NCBI GenBank assembly: GCA_964346375.1
Contig: CAYFUL010000020.1
Span: 1 to 26,189, forward strand
Length of the DNA stretch: 26,189 nt
DNA from: CAYFUL01 sp964346375
GTDB taxonomy: Bacteria > Bacillota > Clostridia > Tissierellales > Peptoniphilaceae
Reading direction: 5' to 3'
The translations under genes and the position numbers were made by a program. The notes beneath the pieces are model-generated. The model worked only from the letters and a program-made list of their open reading frames with translations. It searched no databases and was not told the origin of the DNA. Positions 9,387 to 17,344 of this stretch are shown one piece after another. Position 1 is the first letter of the stretch, and the number at the start of each line of letters is the position of its first letter.

Positions 9387-9715
9387 TATAGCCCTGGTAT
9401 ATTTAGTCCCCCAGTTAATTTTTGCACTTGGGAGTTCATCTTATTATCTGCTGTTCTCATCGCCTCATTTATCGCCGCTACTACTAGGTCCTCTAACATT
9501 TCAACGTCCTCTGGGTCTACTACATCTGGGTCTATTTTTATACTCAGTAGTTCCTTCTGTCCATTTACCGTTGCCTCTACTGCTCCTCCTCCAGAAGATG
9601 CCTTTACCTCTTCCTTTGCTAGGTCCTCTTGCATTTTTTCCATTTGTTTTTGAAGCTTGTTAAACTGCTTCATCATATTGTTCATATTTCCGCCGCCCAT
9701 TGGGTATTTTGCCAT
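9386..9715 (-). CDS. ybaB: YbaB/EbfC family nucleoid-associated protein
   Basis: A 109-residue DNA-binding protein that forms dimers on the nucleoid. It has a Met/Asn/Gly-rich N-terminus followed by the coiled-coil helix (about 10-40), a central beta region with VEATVNGQKELLSIKIDP (46-63), and the C-terminal helix DVEMLEDLVVAAINEAMRTA (70-89), all typical of the family. It sits between dnaX and recR with one-base TAATG overlaps at both ends, so all three genes are coupled in translation. This is the conserved position of ybaB in most bacteria. Confidence 0.95.
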   Translation of the reverse strand: MAKYPMGGGNMNNMMKQFNKLQKQMEKMQEDLAKEEVKASSGGGAVEATVNGQKELLSIKIDPDVVDPEDVEMLEDLVVAAINEAMRTADNKMNSQVQKLTGGLNIPGL

Positions 9716-11307
9716 TATTTTCTCTCCATTCTCTTTATATTTTCTCTTCCAAGTGCATTTTCCAACTCACTTATTGCTCTATACTTATTTTCATCTCGTA
9801 CAAATCCAACTTCAACTTTAAATTTCTCCCCATATAATTCCTCTAATGTATTTTCAATAAAGGAGATATTTTCTTCTGTTGATACTGCATTTTTATGGAA
9901 GGTAAATTTTTCGTCAAAGCCTATTGTAAGTATTCCACCATTTAAATTTGATGGGTATGCCTCTTTTAATAGTGCCGAAATATTTATTCTTCCCTTTTCC
10001 TTAATAGCCTGTAGTATATTGTACCAGTTAGAACATATATTATCCAATGTAGTATTTCCTAAATTATTACTTGAATTATTACTTGACTCTTCTTCCATTG
10101 TTTTAACTGGTTCTGTTTTTATTGGTTCTTCTATTTCTTTTCTAGGCTCAATTATAGGTTCAACTTTTTCTTCCCTAACTACTTTACCAATTACTGGTTC
10201 AGAAAAACTATTTTCCACTACCTCTTTACTCTCACCTACTGATGCAAGTTTTACTAGGCTCATTTCAAATAGTGTTCTCTTATCGCTAATTATCCTTAGT
10301 TTATTTCTGTCCTCGTTTAAAATCTCTATGGACTTTAAAATTCTACTTAGGTCTATTTTTTTTGAAAGCTCTATAAATTTTTCAATTTTTGAGGAATAAA
10401 TTAAACTCCCTGGATTTTCCACTTCCTTACACACCATTAAATTTCTAAATCCATGTAGTAGATCCTCGTATAGGATGGAAATATCTCCACCATTACTAAA
10501 TATACTGTCAAACTCTAAAAATATACTGTCAAAATCCATGTATATTATACTTTCCATTAACCTTAGAATATTTTCTGTACCTGTCATAGAAAGTATTTCC
10601 AGGGCAAGTTTTTCATCTACCTCATCTCCAAATGAAAGGACTTGGTCCAGTAGAGATAGGGCATCTCTCATTGCACCGTCGCTATATGATGCGATTAGTT
10701 CTATTATGGAATCGGGACAAGTTTTCCCCTCCTTCTCTACAATCTCTCGTAGATTATTTTCTATATCGGAGATGGAAATTCTCTTAAAATTAAATCTCTG
10801 AGTTCTTGATAGTATTGTCTGTGGAATTTTATGGGGCTCCGTCGTTGCAAGTATAAATACTAAATGACTAGGTGGTTCTTCTAAAATCTTTAAGAGGGCA
10901 TTAAAGGCTCCCTTTGAAAGCATGTGCACCTCGTCAATTATATACACTTTGTACCTAACTTCACTGGGCGGATAGACTACCTTCTCCTTTAAACTTCGTA
11001 TATCGTCTACTCCATTATTACTTGCCGCGTCCATTTCCACTACGTCCATACAGGTATTGTTTAAAATTGATAGACAACTTTTACAACTATTACACGGATT
11101 TCCATCAATGGGATTTTCGCAATTTATTCCCCTGGAGAATATTTTTGCCGCAGAGGTTTTTCCTGTACCTCTTATTCCAGAGAACAGGTATGCGTGGGAA
11201 ATTTCCTTATTTATAATTTGACTCTTTAAAGTTTTAGTAATATGTTTTTGACCAACTAGTTCGTCAAAAGTACTAGATCTATATTTTCTATAAAGGGCTG
11301 TATACAC
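9715..11307 (-). CDS. dnaX: DNA polymerase III subunit gamma/tau
   Basis: A 530-residue AAA+ clamp-loader subunit. Visible motifs: Walker A GIRGTGKTS (44-52), zinc module cysteines C63, C72, C75 and C78, Walker B IIDEVH (123-128), sensor 1 ILATTEP (152-158), and the SRC-like motif SRTQRF (167-172) with the arginine finger R168. A charged, low-complexity linker (about 365-415) separates the ATPase/collar part from the C-terminal tau domain (about 420-530). The start is GTG at 11307, preceded by RBS AGGAGTGAT; the ATG two bases upstream is out of frame. First gene of dnaX-ybaB-recR, with an extended -10 promoter just upstream. Confidence 0.95.
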   Translation of the reverse strand: MYTALYRKYRSSTFDELVGQKHITKTLKSQIINKEISHAYLFSGIRGTGKTSAAKIFSRGINCENPIDGNPCNSCKSCLSILNNTCMDVVEMDAASNNGVDDIRSLKEKVVYPPSEVRYKVYIIDEVHMLSKGAFNALLKILEEPPSHLVFILATTEPHKIPQTILSRTQRFNFKRISISDIENNLREIVEKEGKTCPDSIIELIASYSDGAMRDALSLLDQVLSFGDEVDEKLALEILSMTGTENILRLMESIIYMDFDSIFLEFDSIFSNGGDISILYEDLLHGFRNLMVCKEVENPGSLIYSSKIEKFIELSKKIDLSRILKSIEILNEDRNKLRIISDKRTLFEMSLVKLASVGESKEVVENSFSEPVIGKVVREEKVEPIIEPRKEIEEPIKTEPVKTMEEESSNNSSNNLGNTTLDNICSNWYNILQAIKEKGRINISALLKEAYPSNLNGGILTIGFDEKFTFHKNAVSTEENISFIENTLEELYGEKFKVEVGFVRDENKYRAISELENALGRENIKRMERK

Positions 11308-11325
11308 ATTATCACTCCTGTAATC

Positions 11326-11354
11326 ATTATAGCATTTATAAAAATGCCTGTATA
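11326..11354 (-). promoter_or_regulatory. Extended -10 promoter of dnaX
   Basis: On the minus strand, TATAAT at 11331-11326 preceded by TG one base away (TGCTATAAT), 17-base spacer, and TATACA (4 of 6 matches to TTGACA) at 11354-11349. It lies about 20 bases before the dnaX GTG start. Confidence 0.65.
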
Positions 11355-11464
11355 TGTGACATTTTCGTAGAAATAACTACAACAAAACTTTACTTTTTAT
11401 TCACATTTTCTACACAATGTAAGGATATATTTTACTTAGATTTTACAAATGGAGGAGATAAAAA

Positions 11465-11728
11465 ATGAAACTAAAGAAAGTACTATCAGTTGCAACTATA
11501 GGAGCAGTAATGCTTGGAATGGTAGCTTGTGGAACTCCTAAAGACAATGCAAAGGACGCTGCAAACAATGCTAAAAACGCAGCAGTAAACGCACAACAAG
11601 CTGCAAATAATGCAGAAAATGAGGCTGCAGAAAAAGAAAAAGAGGCACAAAATGCACAAGAAGCTGCAAACAACGCTAAGGACGCAGCAGAAAATGCACA
11701 AGATGCCGCAGACAATGCTGAAAAATAA
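11465..11728 (+). CDS. Small alanine-zipper lipoprotein
   Basis: An 87-residue lipoprotein with a 21-residue signal peptide ending in the lipobox MVAC (C22). The mature part is almost entirely a heptad array of the form NAxxAAx (NAKDAAN, NAKNAAV, NAQQAAN, NAENEAA, then NAQEAAN, NAKDAAE, NAQDAAD), with an EKEKEAQ heptad in the middle, ending in ...NAEK. This predicts a continuous alanine-rich trimeric or dimeric coiled coil like E. coli Lpp, and the last residue is lysine as in Lpp. The RBS GGAGGAGAT is strong and a terminator follows, so it is a monocistronic, probably highly expressed gene. No function can be assigned; a surface spacer or wall-associated lipoprotein is plausible. Confidence 0.85.
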   Translation: MKLKKVLSVATIGAVMLGMVACGTPKDNAKDAANNAKNAAVNAQQAANNAENEAAEKEKEAQNAQEAANNAKDAAENAQDAADNAEK

Positions 11729-11750
11729 AACCAAATAATTTTTCACTAAA

Positions 11751-11775
11751 GGGAGCTTTTTAAGCTTCCTTTTTT
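11751..11775 (+). terminator. Terminator after the alanine-zipper lipoprotein
   Basis: GGGAGCTT (11751-11758), loop TTT, AAGCTTCC (11762-11769), then TTTTTT. One G-U pair in an 8-bp stem. Confidence 0.88.
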
Positions 11776-11792
11776 CTAAATCAATTATTCTA

Positions 11793-11801
11793 TGTTATAA
11801 T
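11793..11801 (+). promoter_or_regulatory. Extended -10 promoter of the zinc-ribbon protein
   Basis: TGTTATAAT at 11793-11801 is a perfect extended -10 element. No good -35 is visible. It is 23 bases before the GTG start at 11825, between a terminator and the gene. Confidence 0.6.
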
Positions 11802-11824
11802 CGAAGTAGAAAGTTGGTGATAGA

Positions 11825-13318
11825 GTGTATTGTTCAAATTGTGGCGCAAAAGTAAAAGAGAAGGACAACTTCTGCCATGTCTGCGGAAATAAACTAAAGG
11901 AAAATGTAAGGGTAGACATTACCGTAGACAGTATTCCAAAAAAGGATATAGGTGACACTCAGGTCTTCGACTTCAAGGGAAAACTTGACGGCATAAATCA
12001 CAACGACAATATTGAAAAGATTATGCACACTTTGGACGAGGAAATTTCCAGAGAGATACTTAAACATACAAGACCTGAATTTTCAGAAGGACTTGTAGGA
12101 TCTAAATCAAAGATGGGAGATAAGCCTAAGGATTTAGAACCAGAAAAACCTCTAAAGCCAAGTGTAAAAAAAGAGAAGAAGAAAAAACCTGAAGTAGAAA
12201 AAGACCATGTTGAAATTCCTAAGGAAGAAGCTCAAAAAAAAGTTCTTAAAAAATCCCGCTCCCTAAAGGATATTTGGAATAGTTTTATAAATGAAGATCA
12301 TGACGAATTTTCCATCTTTGCAAATATGGGAGAGAGCTCTCCAAAGGAGCAGAAGAGTGAAATAATAAAGACCCAAAGTACATTTGCAGGTACTATGGAG
12401 TCCACAATGCCTATTGGAATAATTACAGATGATATTCTTGAGGACGAGAGGTTAAAAGAGGAGCTACAAAGGGCAGAGAAAAACCTGCCTAAGAAAAAGG
12501 CAACTAAGCAGGATATTGATAGGGCAGTAAAAAATTCTCTAGAGAAGGAAAATTTTACATCCAATCCATTGGAAGATCCTCCTCTTCAAAATAGCTTTTA
12601 CACAGAAGTAAATCGAAAGCTAGAGGAGAGTTTAAATTCAAAAGCCGCTGAGAAAAAATCAGAGAAGGGATTTTTTGAAAGACTAAGGGAAAATTTTTCA
12701 AGCAGTAAGGAAAAAAAAGTAGAGAAAAAAACAGAGACTAAGGTAGAAAAATCAAAGCAAGTTGATGAAGATCCTTCAATATTTCATAAAATAAACTATT
12801 TTCTTGAAAATACCATTGGTGGATTAGACGCACTAGGCCGTTCAGGAATAGTATATCTATTAATAATTGGTGCAATTTTTTCATCAATTCCAATATTTGT
12901 AATAGGTAGAGCCGTAGAAGTAAGGTACATTTTTTTAGCACTATTAAAAATTTTTTTAACACTTTGTGTATTTTACTTCCCACTATCCATTGCAGTGGAA
13001 CGCTCTGACGCAAATCCAAGTAATGAAAGGCTAGTATTTTCAACAGTATTAAACTGGGCAATTTGCAGTGGAATACTCTTAATTGGATTTTTTATCTACG
13101 GGTTAATGGGACATAGATCACTTTTAATTTCCCTATCCCCGGGAATAGCTACAACCCTTGTATTGTATTTTTTATCCGGAGTAATTGCACTAAGTCTATA
13201 TATAAATGACCTAGATAAAAACGCGGAGATAAATTTTATCGGTTGGTATAGTATACTGTTTATTTTGTTTGAATTGATTTTAAAGTTGTTATGGCTGGTA
13301 ATTGATTTTGTTGCATAG
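11825..13318 (+). CDS. Zinc-ribbon membrane protein with long charged linker
   Basis: A 497-residue protein of unknown function. The N-terminus is a zinc ribbon with C3, C6, C17 and C20 (CSNCG...CHVCG). Residues about 30-330 are hydrophilic, lysine/glutamate-rich and probably disordered. The last 170 residues hold about five hydrophobic segments (345-365, 370-390, 410-430, 440-462, 475-495), ending at the C-terminus. The start is GTG at 11825, chosen because it places the first ribbon cysteine at residue 3 and because GGTGAT lies just upstream. The gene stands alone after an extended -10 promoter. Similar zinc-ribbon plus membrane architectures are common in Firmicutes, but I recognise no characterised homologue. 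Confidence 0.8.
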   Translation: MYCSNCGAKVKEKDNFCHVCGNKLKENVRVDITVDSIPKKDIGDTQVFDFKGKLDGINHNDNIEKIMHTLDEEISREILKHTRPEFSEGLVGSKSKMGDKPKDLEPEKPLKPSVKKEKKKKPEVEKDHVEIPKEEAQKKVLKKSRSLKDIWNSFINEDHDEFSIFANMGESSPKEQKSEIIKTQSTFAGTMESTMPIGIITDDILEDERLKEELQRAEKNLPKKKATKQDIDRAVKNSLEKENFTSNPLEDPPLQNSFYTEVNRKLEESLNSKAAEKKSEKGFFERLRENFSSSKEKKVEKKTETKVEKSKQVDEDPSIFHKINYFLENTIGGLDALGRSGIVYLLIIGAIFSSIPIFVIGRAVEVRYIFLALLKIFLTLCVFYFPLSIAVERSDANPSNERLVFSTVLNWAICSGILLIGFFIYGLMGHRSLLISLSPGIATTLVLYFLSGVIALSLYINDLDKNAEINFIGWYSILFILFELILKLLWLVIDFVA

Positions 13319-13321
13319 AAA

Positions 13322-13890
13322 TAGCGAGGGCAATCGCCCCTACCGGTGGTTGCGAAAGCTGTATTCTAAATTTTTTTCATAATTCATGGTAGGGTGTCGG
13401 GCGTCCTCGCCCGACCCGAGGAGATAGTATATCGGTACTGTGAAATACATTTGCAATAAAATACGGACATTGTTTAACGGGCATCTCGAGGACGAGACAC
13501 CCCTACCGATATTAATTTGCGTTGAATGGGTTTCAATTTTTCGGAGGATATTATCTGGTAATTTGTTTTATCCATTGTATATTCATAACCCGTGGTAGGG
13601 TGTCGGGCGTCCTCGCCCGACCCGAGGAGATAGTATATCGGTACTGTNNNNNNNNNNNNNNNNNNNNNNNNNNNNNNNNNNNNNNNNNNNNNNNNNNNNN
13701 NNNNNNNNNNNNNNNNNNNNNNNNNNNNNNNNNNNNNNNNNNNNNNNCGTTGAATGGGTTTCAATTTTTCGGAGGATATTATCTGGTAATTTGTTTTATC
13801 CACTGTATATTCGTAACCCGTGGTAGGGTGTCGGGCGTCCCGCCCGACCCGAGAGGAGTGTACATCGGTATTGCAGAATACATTTGCAAT
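13322..13890 (+). repeat. Tandem array of the GC-rich bipartite repeat (206-bp period), with gap
   Basis: Modules in order: M1 (13322-13344), M2 (13388-13425), M1 (13476-13507), M2 (13594-13631), gap, M2 (13822-13852). Corresponding points of the first two M2 modules are 206 bases apart. Sequence from 13520 is repeated almost exactly from 13748 after the gap. Each unit has an AT-rich linker, M1 with the hairpin TCTCG-agga-CGAGA followed by CCCTACC, and M2 with GTCGGGCG-tcct-CGCCCGAC preceded by GGTAGGG. The array lies between the convergent zinc-ribbon gene and opuCD. No gene is seen here; the short open frames arise from the repeat. Confidence 0.9.
13648..13747. other. Assembly gap (100 N) within the tandem repeat
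   Basis: Exactly 100 Ns, a conventional unknown-length placeholder. Repeat phase on both sides predicts that the true gap is 78 bases, or 78 plus a multiple of 206 if extra units exist. Confidence 0.95.
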
Positions 13891-13900
13891 AAAATACATA

Positions 13901-13932
13901 AAAATAACCGAGGAAAATCCTCGGTATTTTTT
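13901..13932. terminator. Bidirectional terminator after opuCD
   Basis: ACCGAGGA (13907-13914), loop AAA, TCCTCGGT (13918-13925), flanked by a T-run on the plus strand (13927-13932) and by T-rich sequence on the minus strand. It adjoins the opuCD stop codon (13931-13933) and ends the opuC transcript. Confidence 0.85.
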
Positions 13933-14566
13933 ATCCTATTTTCTTTAATCTATTCTCAACCAATCCCAAAACAAAATCCGATACTACTGCCATAACTGCA
14001 GTTGGAATTGCGCCGGCAAGTATTATCGCCGATCCATTTGCTACTGTTGCACCCCTTGTAATTATATCTCCAAGGCCTCCTGCTCCAATAAATGTACCTA
14101 TTGCAGCAACTCCTATTCCAACAACTAGGGCATTTCTAATTCCACCCATAATTAAAGAAATACTTAAAGGCAGTTCCACCTTTACTATCTGTTGAAATAA
14201 AGTCATACCCATTCCCTTTGCTGCGTCTATTATTCCAGGACTTATGGAATCTATTCCCGTTACTGTATTTTTTATTATTGGAAGTAGAGAGTATAAAAAT
14301 ACTGCAACTACTACTGTTTCTGCGCCAATTCCAATTACCATCATAAGAATTGCAAGCATTGCAAGTCCGGGAATAGTCTGTACTACGTTAACAAATCCCA
14401 TTACTAATGCCTTTGCTTTTTTATTTCTTGCAATAAAAAATCCTATGGGAATTCCAATTATACATGCGAATAGTACTCCATAAATGGCTATTAGAAAATG
14501 CCTAAAAAATTGTTCCAGTATATAGAAAAAATTATCTCTGTAATAACTGACTAATTCATTTAGCAT
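13931..14566 (-). CDS. opuCD: Osmoprotectant ABC transporter permease
   Basis: A 211-residue inner-membrane permease with about six hydrophobic segments and the binding-protein-dependent transport signature around GIIDAAKGMGMTLFQQIVKVELP (the EAA-like loop, about 111-133). It is the second permease of the operon and similar in plan to the one at 15513-16142. Its start overlaps the binding-protein gene by 11 bases. With OpuCA, CB and CC it should form a transporter for glycine betaine, carnitine or choline. Substrate within this group is not decidable here. It is the last gene before a strong terminator. Confidence 0.9.
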   Translation of the reverse strand: MLNELVSYYRDNFFYILEQFFRHFLIAIYGVLFACIIGIPIGFFIARNKKAKALVMGFVNVVQTIPGLAMLAILMMVIGIGAETVVVAVFLYSLLPIIKNTVTGIDSISPGIIDAAKGMGMTLFQQIVKVELPLSISLIMGGIRNALVVGIGVAAIGTFIGAGGLGDIITRGATVANGSAIILAGAIPTAVMAVVSDFVLGLVENRLKKIG

Positions 14567-15512
14567 TTACTTCACCTCTAATTCTTTCAAGTTCAACTCC
14601 ATCAATACTTACATCTTCAAAGTAGTTGTTCTCCTTTAAAAATTCCCTTGCTACAATCTCTGGCTCAATTCTATCCTCTGATGATAGTTTATTTAATTCC
14701 TGCATCTTTTCGGAAGTAATCGTGTCCTTTAGTCGAAGTAGAATTTCAATTAACTCTGGATATTTTTTTAGTATCTCAACAGTTGCAACGGGAGAACAGT
14801 CGTAGGATGGGAACAGTTTTAAATCGTCCTCTAGGATTACAAGTCCATGGGAATTTATTCTTCCATCTGTAGAATACCCAAGAACTACATCCATATTTCC
14901 ACTGGCTACTGCTGAATATACAAGTCCTATATCCATTGAGTAGAAGTTTTTAAAGGAAAAGCCATATTTCTCTTTAAATGCCTCGTATCCATCTCCCGGC
15001 CTTTCTACCCAAGAGGAATCCACTCCAACTTGTACAGAATCTACCATATTCTTTAAGTCAGATATTTTAGTTAGGTTATGTTCCCTTGCAAAATCCTCTC
15101 GCACCATAAAGGCATAGGTATTGTCAAAACCATAAGACGGAAACCAAATCCTGTTAAATCTTTCAAGATACTCCCTCTGTACAGTCTCTAGGGCAATTTC
15201 TGGATCCGTCTCTGGATTAAGTCCAAGTTCCCCAGTAAGGGAAGTTCCCGTATACATTCCCCCAACCATATTTAGAGAGTTTTTCTCCATTGCTATATGA
15301 ATCATAGTAGTAGAACCAAGATTTTTTATCTGAGTAACTTCTAGGTCCATGTAGTGTTCTATCATCTGTGTAACTATTTCAGAAAGAACTTGCCTTTCAG
15401 TATAAGTACCTGATGCAACGACAATATCCTCGTCAACAGAAGATGAAATTCCTGGAAGAGAACATCCACATAGAAGTAGACCTATTAAAAATATACTAAT
15501 ATACTTTTTCAT
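14556..15512 (-). CDS. opuCC: Osmoprotectant ABC transporter substrate-binding lipoprotein
   Basis: A 318-residue lipoprotein. The signal peptide ends in LCGC with lipidated C17. The mature part is an OpuAC/ProX-type quaternary-amine binding domain, with characteristic blocks VASGTYTERQVLSEIV (32-47), MVGGMYTGTSL (82-92) and DVVLGYSTDGRI (209-220). A strong RBS (AAAGGAGGTGA) precedes the ATG, which directly follows the TAG of the upstream permease. It is a separate gene between two permeases, the Listeria-type opuC order. Family assignment is firm; betaine, carnitine or choline specificity is open. Confidence 0.92.
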   Translation of the reverse strand: MKKYISIFLIGLLLCGCSLPGISSSVDEDIVVASGTYTERQVLSEIVTQMIEHYMDLEVTQIKNLGSTTMIHIAMEKNSLNMVGGMYTGTSLTGELGLNPETDPEIALETVQREYLERFNRIWFPSYGFDNTYAFMVREDFAREHNLTKISDLKNMVDSVQVGVDSSWVERPGDGYEAFKEKYGFSFKNFYSMDIGLVYSAVASGNMDVVLGYSTDGRINSHGLVILEDDLKLFPSYDCSPVATVEILKKYPELIEILLRLKDTITSEKMQELNKLSSEDRIEPEIVAREFLKENNYFEDVSIDGVELERIRGEVNAK

Positions 15513-16142
15513 CTACTCACCTCCTTTGTAAGGAGATAGAGATTTTTCCAACTTCCCAAGAAGAAAATCTGTAAGTAGTGCAAGAATAGTAATGGGAATT
15601 GTACCCCATAGTATCATTGGCGGAACATAGTTATTTAATCCGTTAAAGATAAAATCTCCAAGTCCTCCTGCACCTACATAGGCGGCAAGAGTAGTCCAAG
15701 ATAGAACGTATACTGCGGAAAGCCTAATACCCGACATAATTACTGGAAGTGCGAGAGGTAGCTTTACCTTAAATAGTACTTGCCTTTCCTCCATTCCCAT
15801 TCCCTTTGCCGCATCAATAGTAGATGGCTCAACGGACATAATCCCTAAAAAAGTATTTCTTAAAATTGGAAGTAGGGAGTAGATAAAAAGTGCAGCAATT
15901 GCCGTAACTTTACCTACGCCAAAAATTGGAATCATAAGTGCAAGTAATGCAAAGGACGGAACAGTTTGAAGAATAGATGCGATTCCCATTACAATATTTG
16001 AAACTTTCTCATACTTTGAGAGAATAATTCCAAGTGGAACTGCAACTAAAATTCCTATCCCAAGACTTAGGGCAGAGATAAAAATATGATCCAATAATTT
16101 CTCTAAAATTAGACCATAGTTTTCCATTAAAAACTCAATCAT
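15513..16142 (-). CDS. opuCB: Osmoprotectant ABC transporter permease
   Basis: A 209-residue permease with about six hydrophobic segments and the EAA-like cytoplasmic loop at about STIDAAKGMGMEERQVLFKVKLP. I chose the ATG at 16142 because it lies within the last codons of opuCA (ATGATTGA, 8-base overlap) and has GGTGAT upstream; a TTG at 16157 is open in the same frame but less likely. It pairs with the OpuCD permease to form the membrane channel. The gene is followed at once by opuCC, with stop and start adjacent. Confidence 0.92.
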   Translation of the reverse strand: MIEFLMENYGLILEKLLDHIFISALSLGIGILVAVPLGIILSKYEKVSNIVMGIASILQTVPSFALLALMIPIFGVGKVTAIAALFIYSLLPILRNTFLGIMSVEPSTIDAAKGMGMEERQVLFKVKLPLALPVIMSGIRLSAVYVLSWTTLAAYVGAGGLGDFIFNGLNNYVPPMILWGTIPITILALLTDFLLGKLEKSLSPYKGGE

Positions 16143-17301
16143 TAATATCACCGCCAATTAGTTCCTCTGTGTCTATATCGGCAATAATATCGTCCTCAAT
16201 TAGGTTATTATAAATAGTATCTACAACTGAAGCCCTAGTTACTATTCCAACTAGTCGACCTTTACCATCAACTACTGGGAGATTTTTATATCCAAGTTCT
16301 ACAATTAGATGAACTGCTTCAATAACCTTTGTAGTATTTTTAATGGAGATAGGTTCACTCATTACCTCGTAGAGTTTTTTATCAATTCTACCAAGGCGAC
16401 CTATGTCAAAAATTCCAATTACACCCTTTAGAACATCATCTTCATCAGTTACAAAAAGAGTGTCAACCCTTCTTTGTCTCATTAATTTTAAGGCATCTTG
16501 AGTTGTCCTAGATTCATTTAAGTACACCGGCTCTTTAATCATAATAGTCTCAACAGATTCATAGGAAGTCTTTGCCTTATTTAAATTATCCTCACCCAGT
16601 AATCCAATTACATAGTCGTTCTTTGGATTTTTTAAAATATTTTCAGGAGTGTCAAACTGTACAACATGGCCCATGTGCATAATAACTATTCTATCTGCAA
16701 GATTTAACGCCTCGTTCATATCATGGGTTACAAATACCACAGTCTTTCCCAAATCCTTTTGAATATCCTTAATTAAATTCTGTAAAGATTCCCTTGTAAT
16801 TGGATCAAGGGCTCCAAAGGGTTCGTCCATTAAAATAATATCTTGGTCTGCTGCAAGAGCTCTTATAACTCCAATTCTCTGCTGTTGACCGCCACTAAGT
16901 TGACTTGGATATTTTTCTAAGTACTCAACGGGAACATCAACTTTTTTTATAAGCTCCTCTGCAATTTTTCGTTTCTTCTTTTCGTCCCACTTTAATAGCC
17001 CGGGAACAAGGGTAATATTTTCATAGATATTCATATGGGGTAGAAGTCCAATCTGTTGAATTACATATCCTATTTTTCTACGCAATTCCACAGGATTTTT
17101 CTCCATAATATCTTCCCCGTTAATAAGAACTTGTCCCTTAGATGGCTCCGTCATTCTATTTATCATTCTCATAATGGTAGTCTTCCCAGAGCCAGAAGTA
17201 CCAATTAGACAGATAAATTCTCCTTCATTAAACTTTAGATTTACATCTTCCACAGCAACTTGGGTCTTGTAAATCTTAGCCACATCTACAAATTCAATCA
17301 T
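16135..17301 (-). CDS. opuCA: Osmoprotectant ABC transporter ATP-binding protein with CBS domains
   Basis: A 388-residue ATPase that drives the OpuC importer. ABC motifs: Walker A GTSGSGKT (34-41), signature LSGGQ (135-139), Walker B IILMDE (155-160) and H-loop H193. Two CBS domains follow (about 251-305 and 313-365), as in OpuCA/OpuAA, where they sense ionic strength or cyclic-di-AMP. The start is ATG at 17301, with RBS AAAGGAG 7 bases upstream; an in-frame ATG at 17349 would add 16 residues not typical of the family and lies upstream of the promoter-like sequence. First gene of opuCA-CB-CC-CD, with overlapping or adjacent ends throughout. Confidence 0.94.
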   Translation of the reverse strand: MIEFVDVAKIYKTQVAVEDVNLKFNEGEFICLIGTSGSGKTTIMRMINRMTEPSKGQVLINGEDIMEKNPVELRRKIGYVIQQIGLLPHMNIYENITLVPGLLKWDEKKKRKIAEELIKKVDVPVEYLEKYPSQLSGGQQQRIGVIRALAADQDIILMDEPFGALDPITRESLQNLIKDIQKDLGKTVVFVTHDMNEALNLADRIVIMHMGHVVQFDTPENILKNPKNDYVIGLLGEDNLNKAKTSYESVETIMIKEPVYLNESRTTQDALKLMRQRRVDTLFVTDEDDVLKGVIGIFDIGRLGRIDKKLYEVMSEPISIKNTTKVIEAVHLIVELGYKNLPVVDGKGRLVGIVTRASVVDTIYNNLIEDDIIADIDTEELIGGDIND

Positions 17302-17344
17302 AATAACTCCTTTCTGATTGCTTTGCCTCTTACTATAATAGGTT

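Noticed and set aside
10356..10363. Run of eight A (minus strand) in dnaX, as a possible programmed frameshift giving a gamma subunit
   Set aside because: It falls at K316-K317 within the collar domain, so a shifted product would lose part of that domain; no downstream stem-loop or Shine-Dalgarno-like stimulator was evident.
11308..11460. Small SRP RNA upstream of dnaX, as in many Firmicutes
   Set aside because: No SRP Alu/S-domain core was visible in either strand.
11443..11715. Minus-strand frame rich in Ala, Ser and Phe opposite the lipoprotein
   Set aside because: It is the mirror of the NAxxAAx heptad codons; the plus-strand gene has lipobox, RBS and terminator.
13322..13890. CRISPR array
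   Set aside because: The period is 206 bases, units contain long near-identical linkers rather than unique spacers, and there are no cas genes.
13474..13899. Open frames through the repeat arrays (also 8514-8738 and 17411-17644) as genes
   Set aside because: They are made of repeat modules, cross an N gap, lack ribosome-binding sites and repeat the same peptide.
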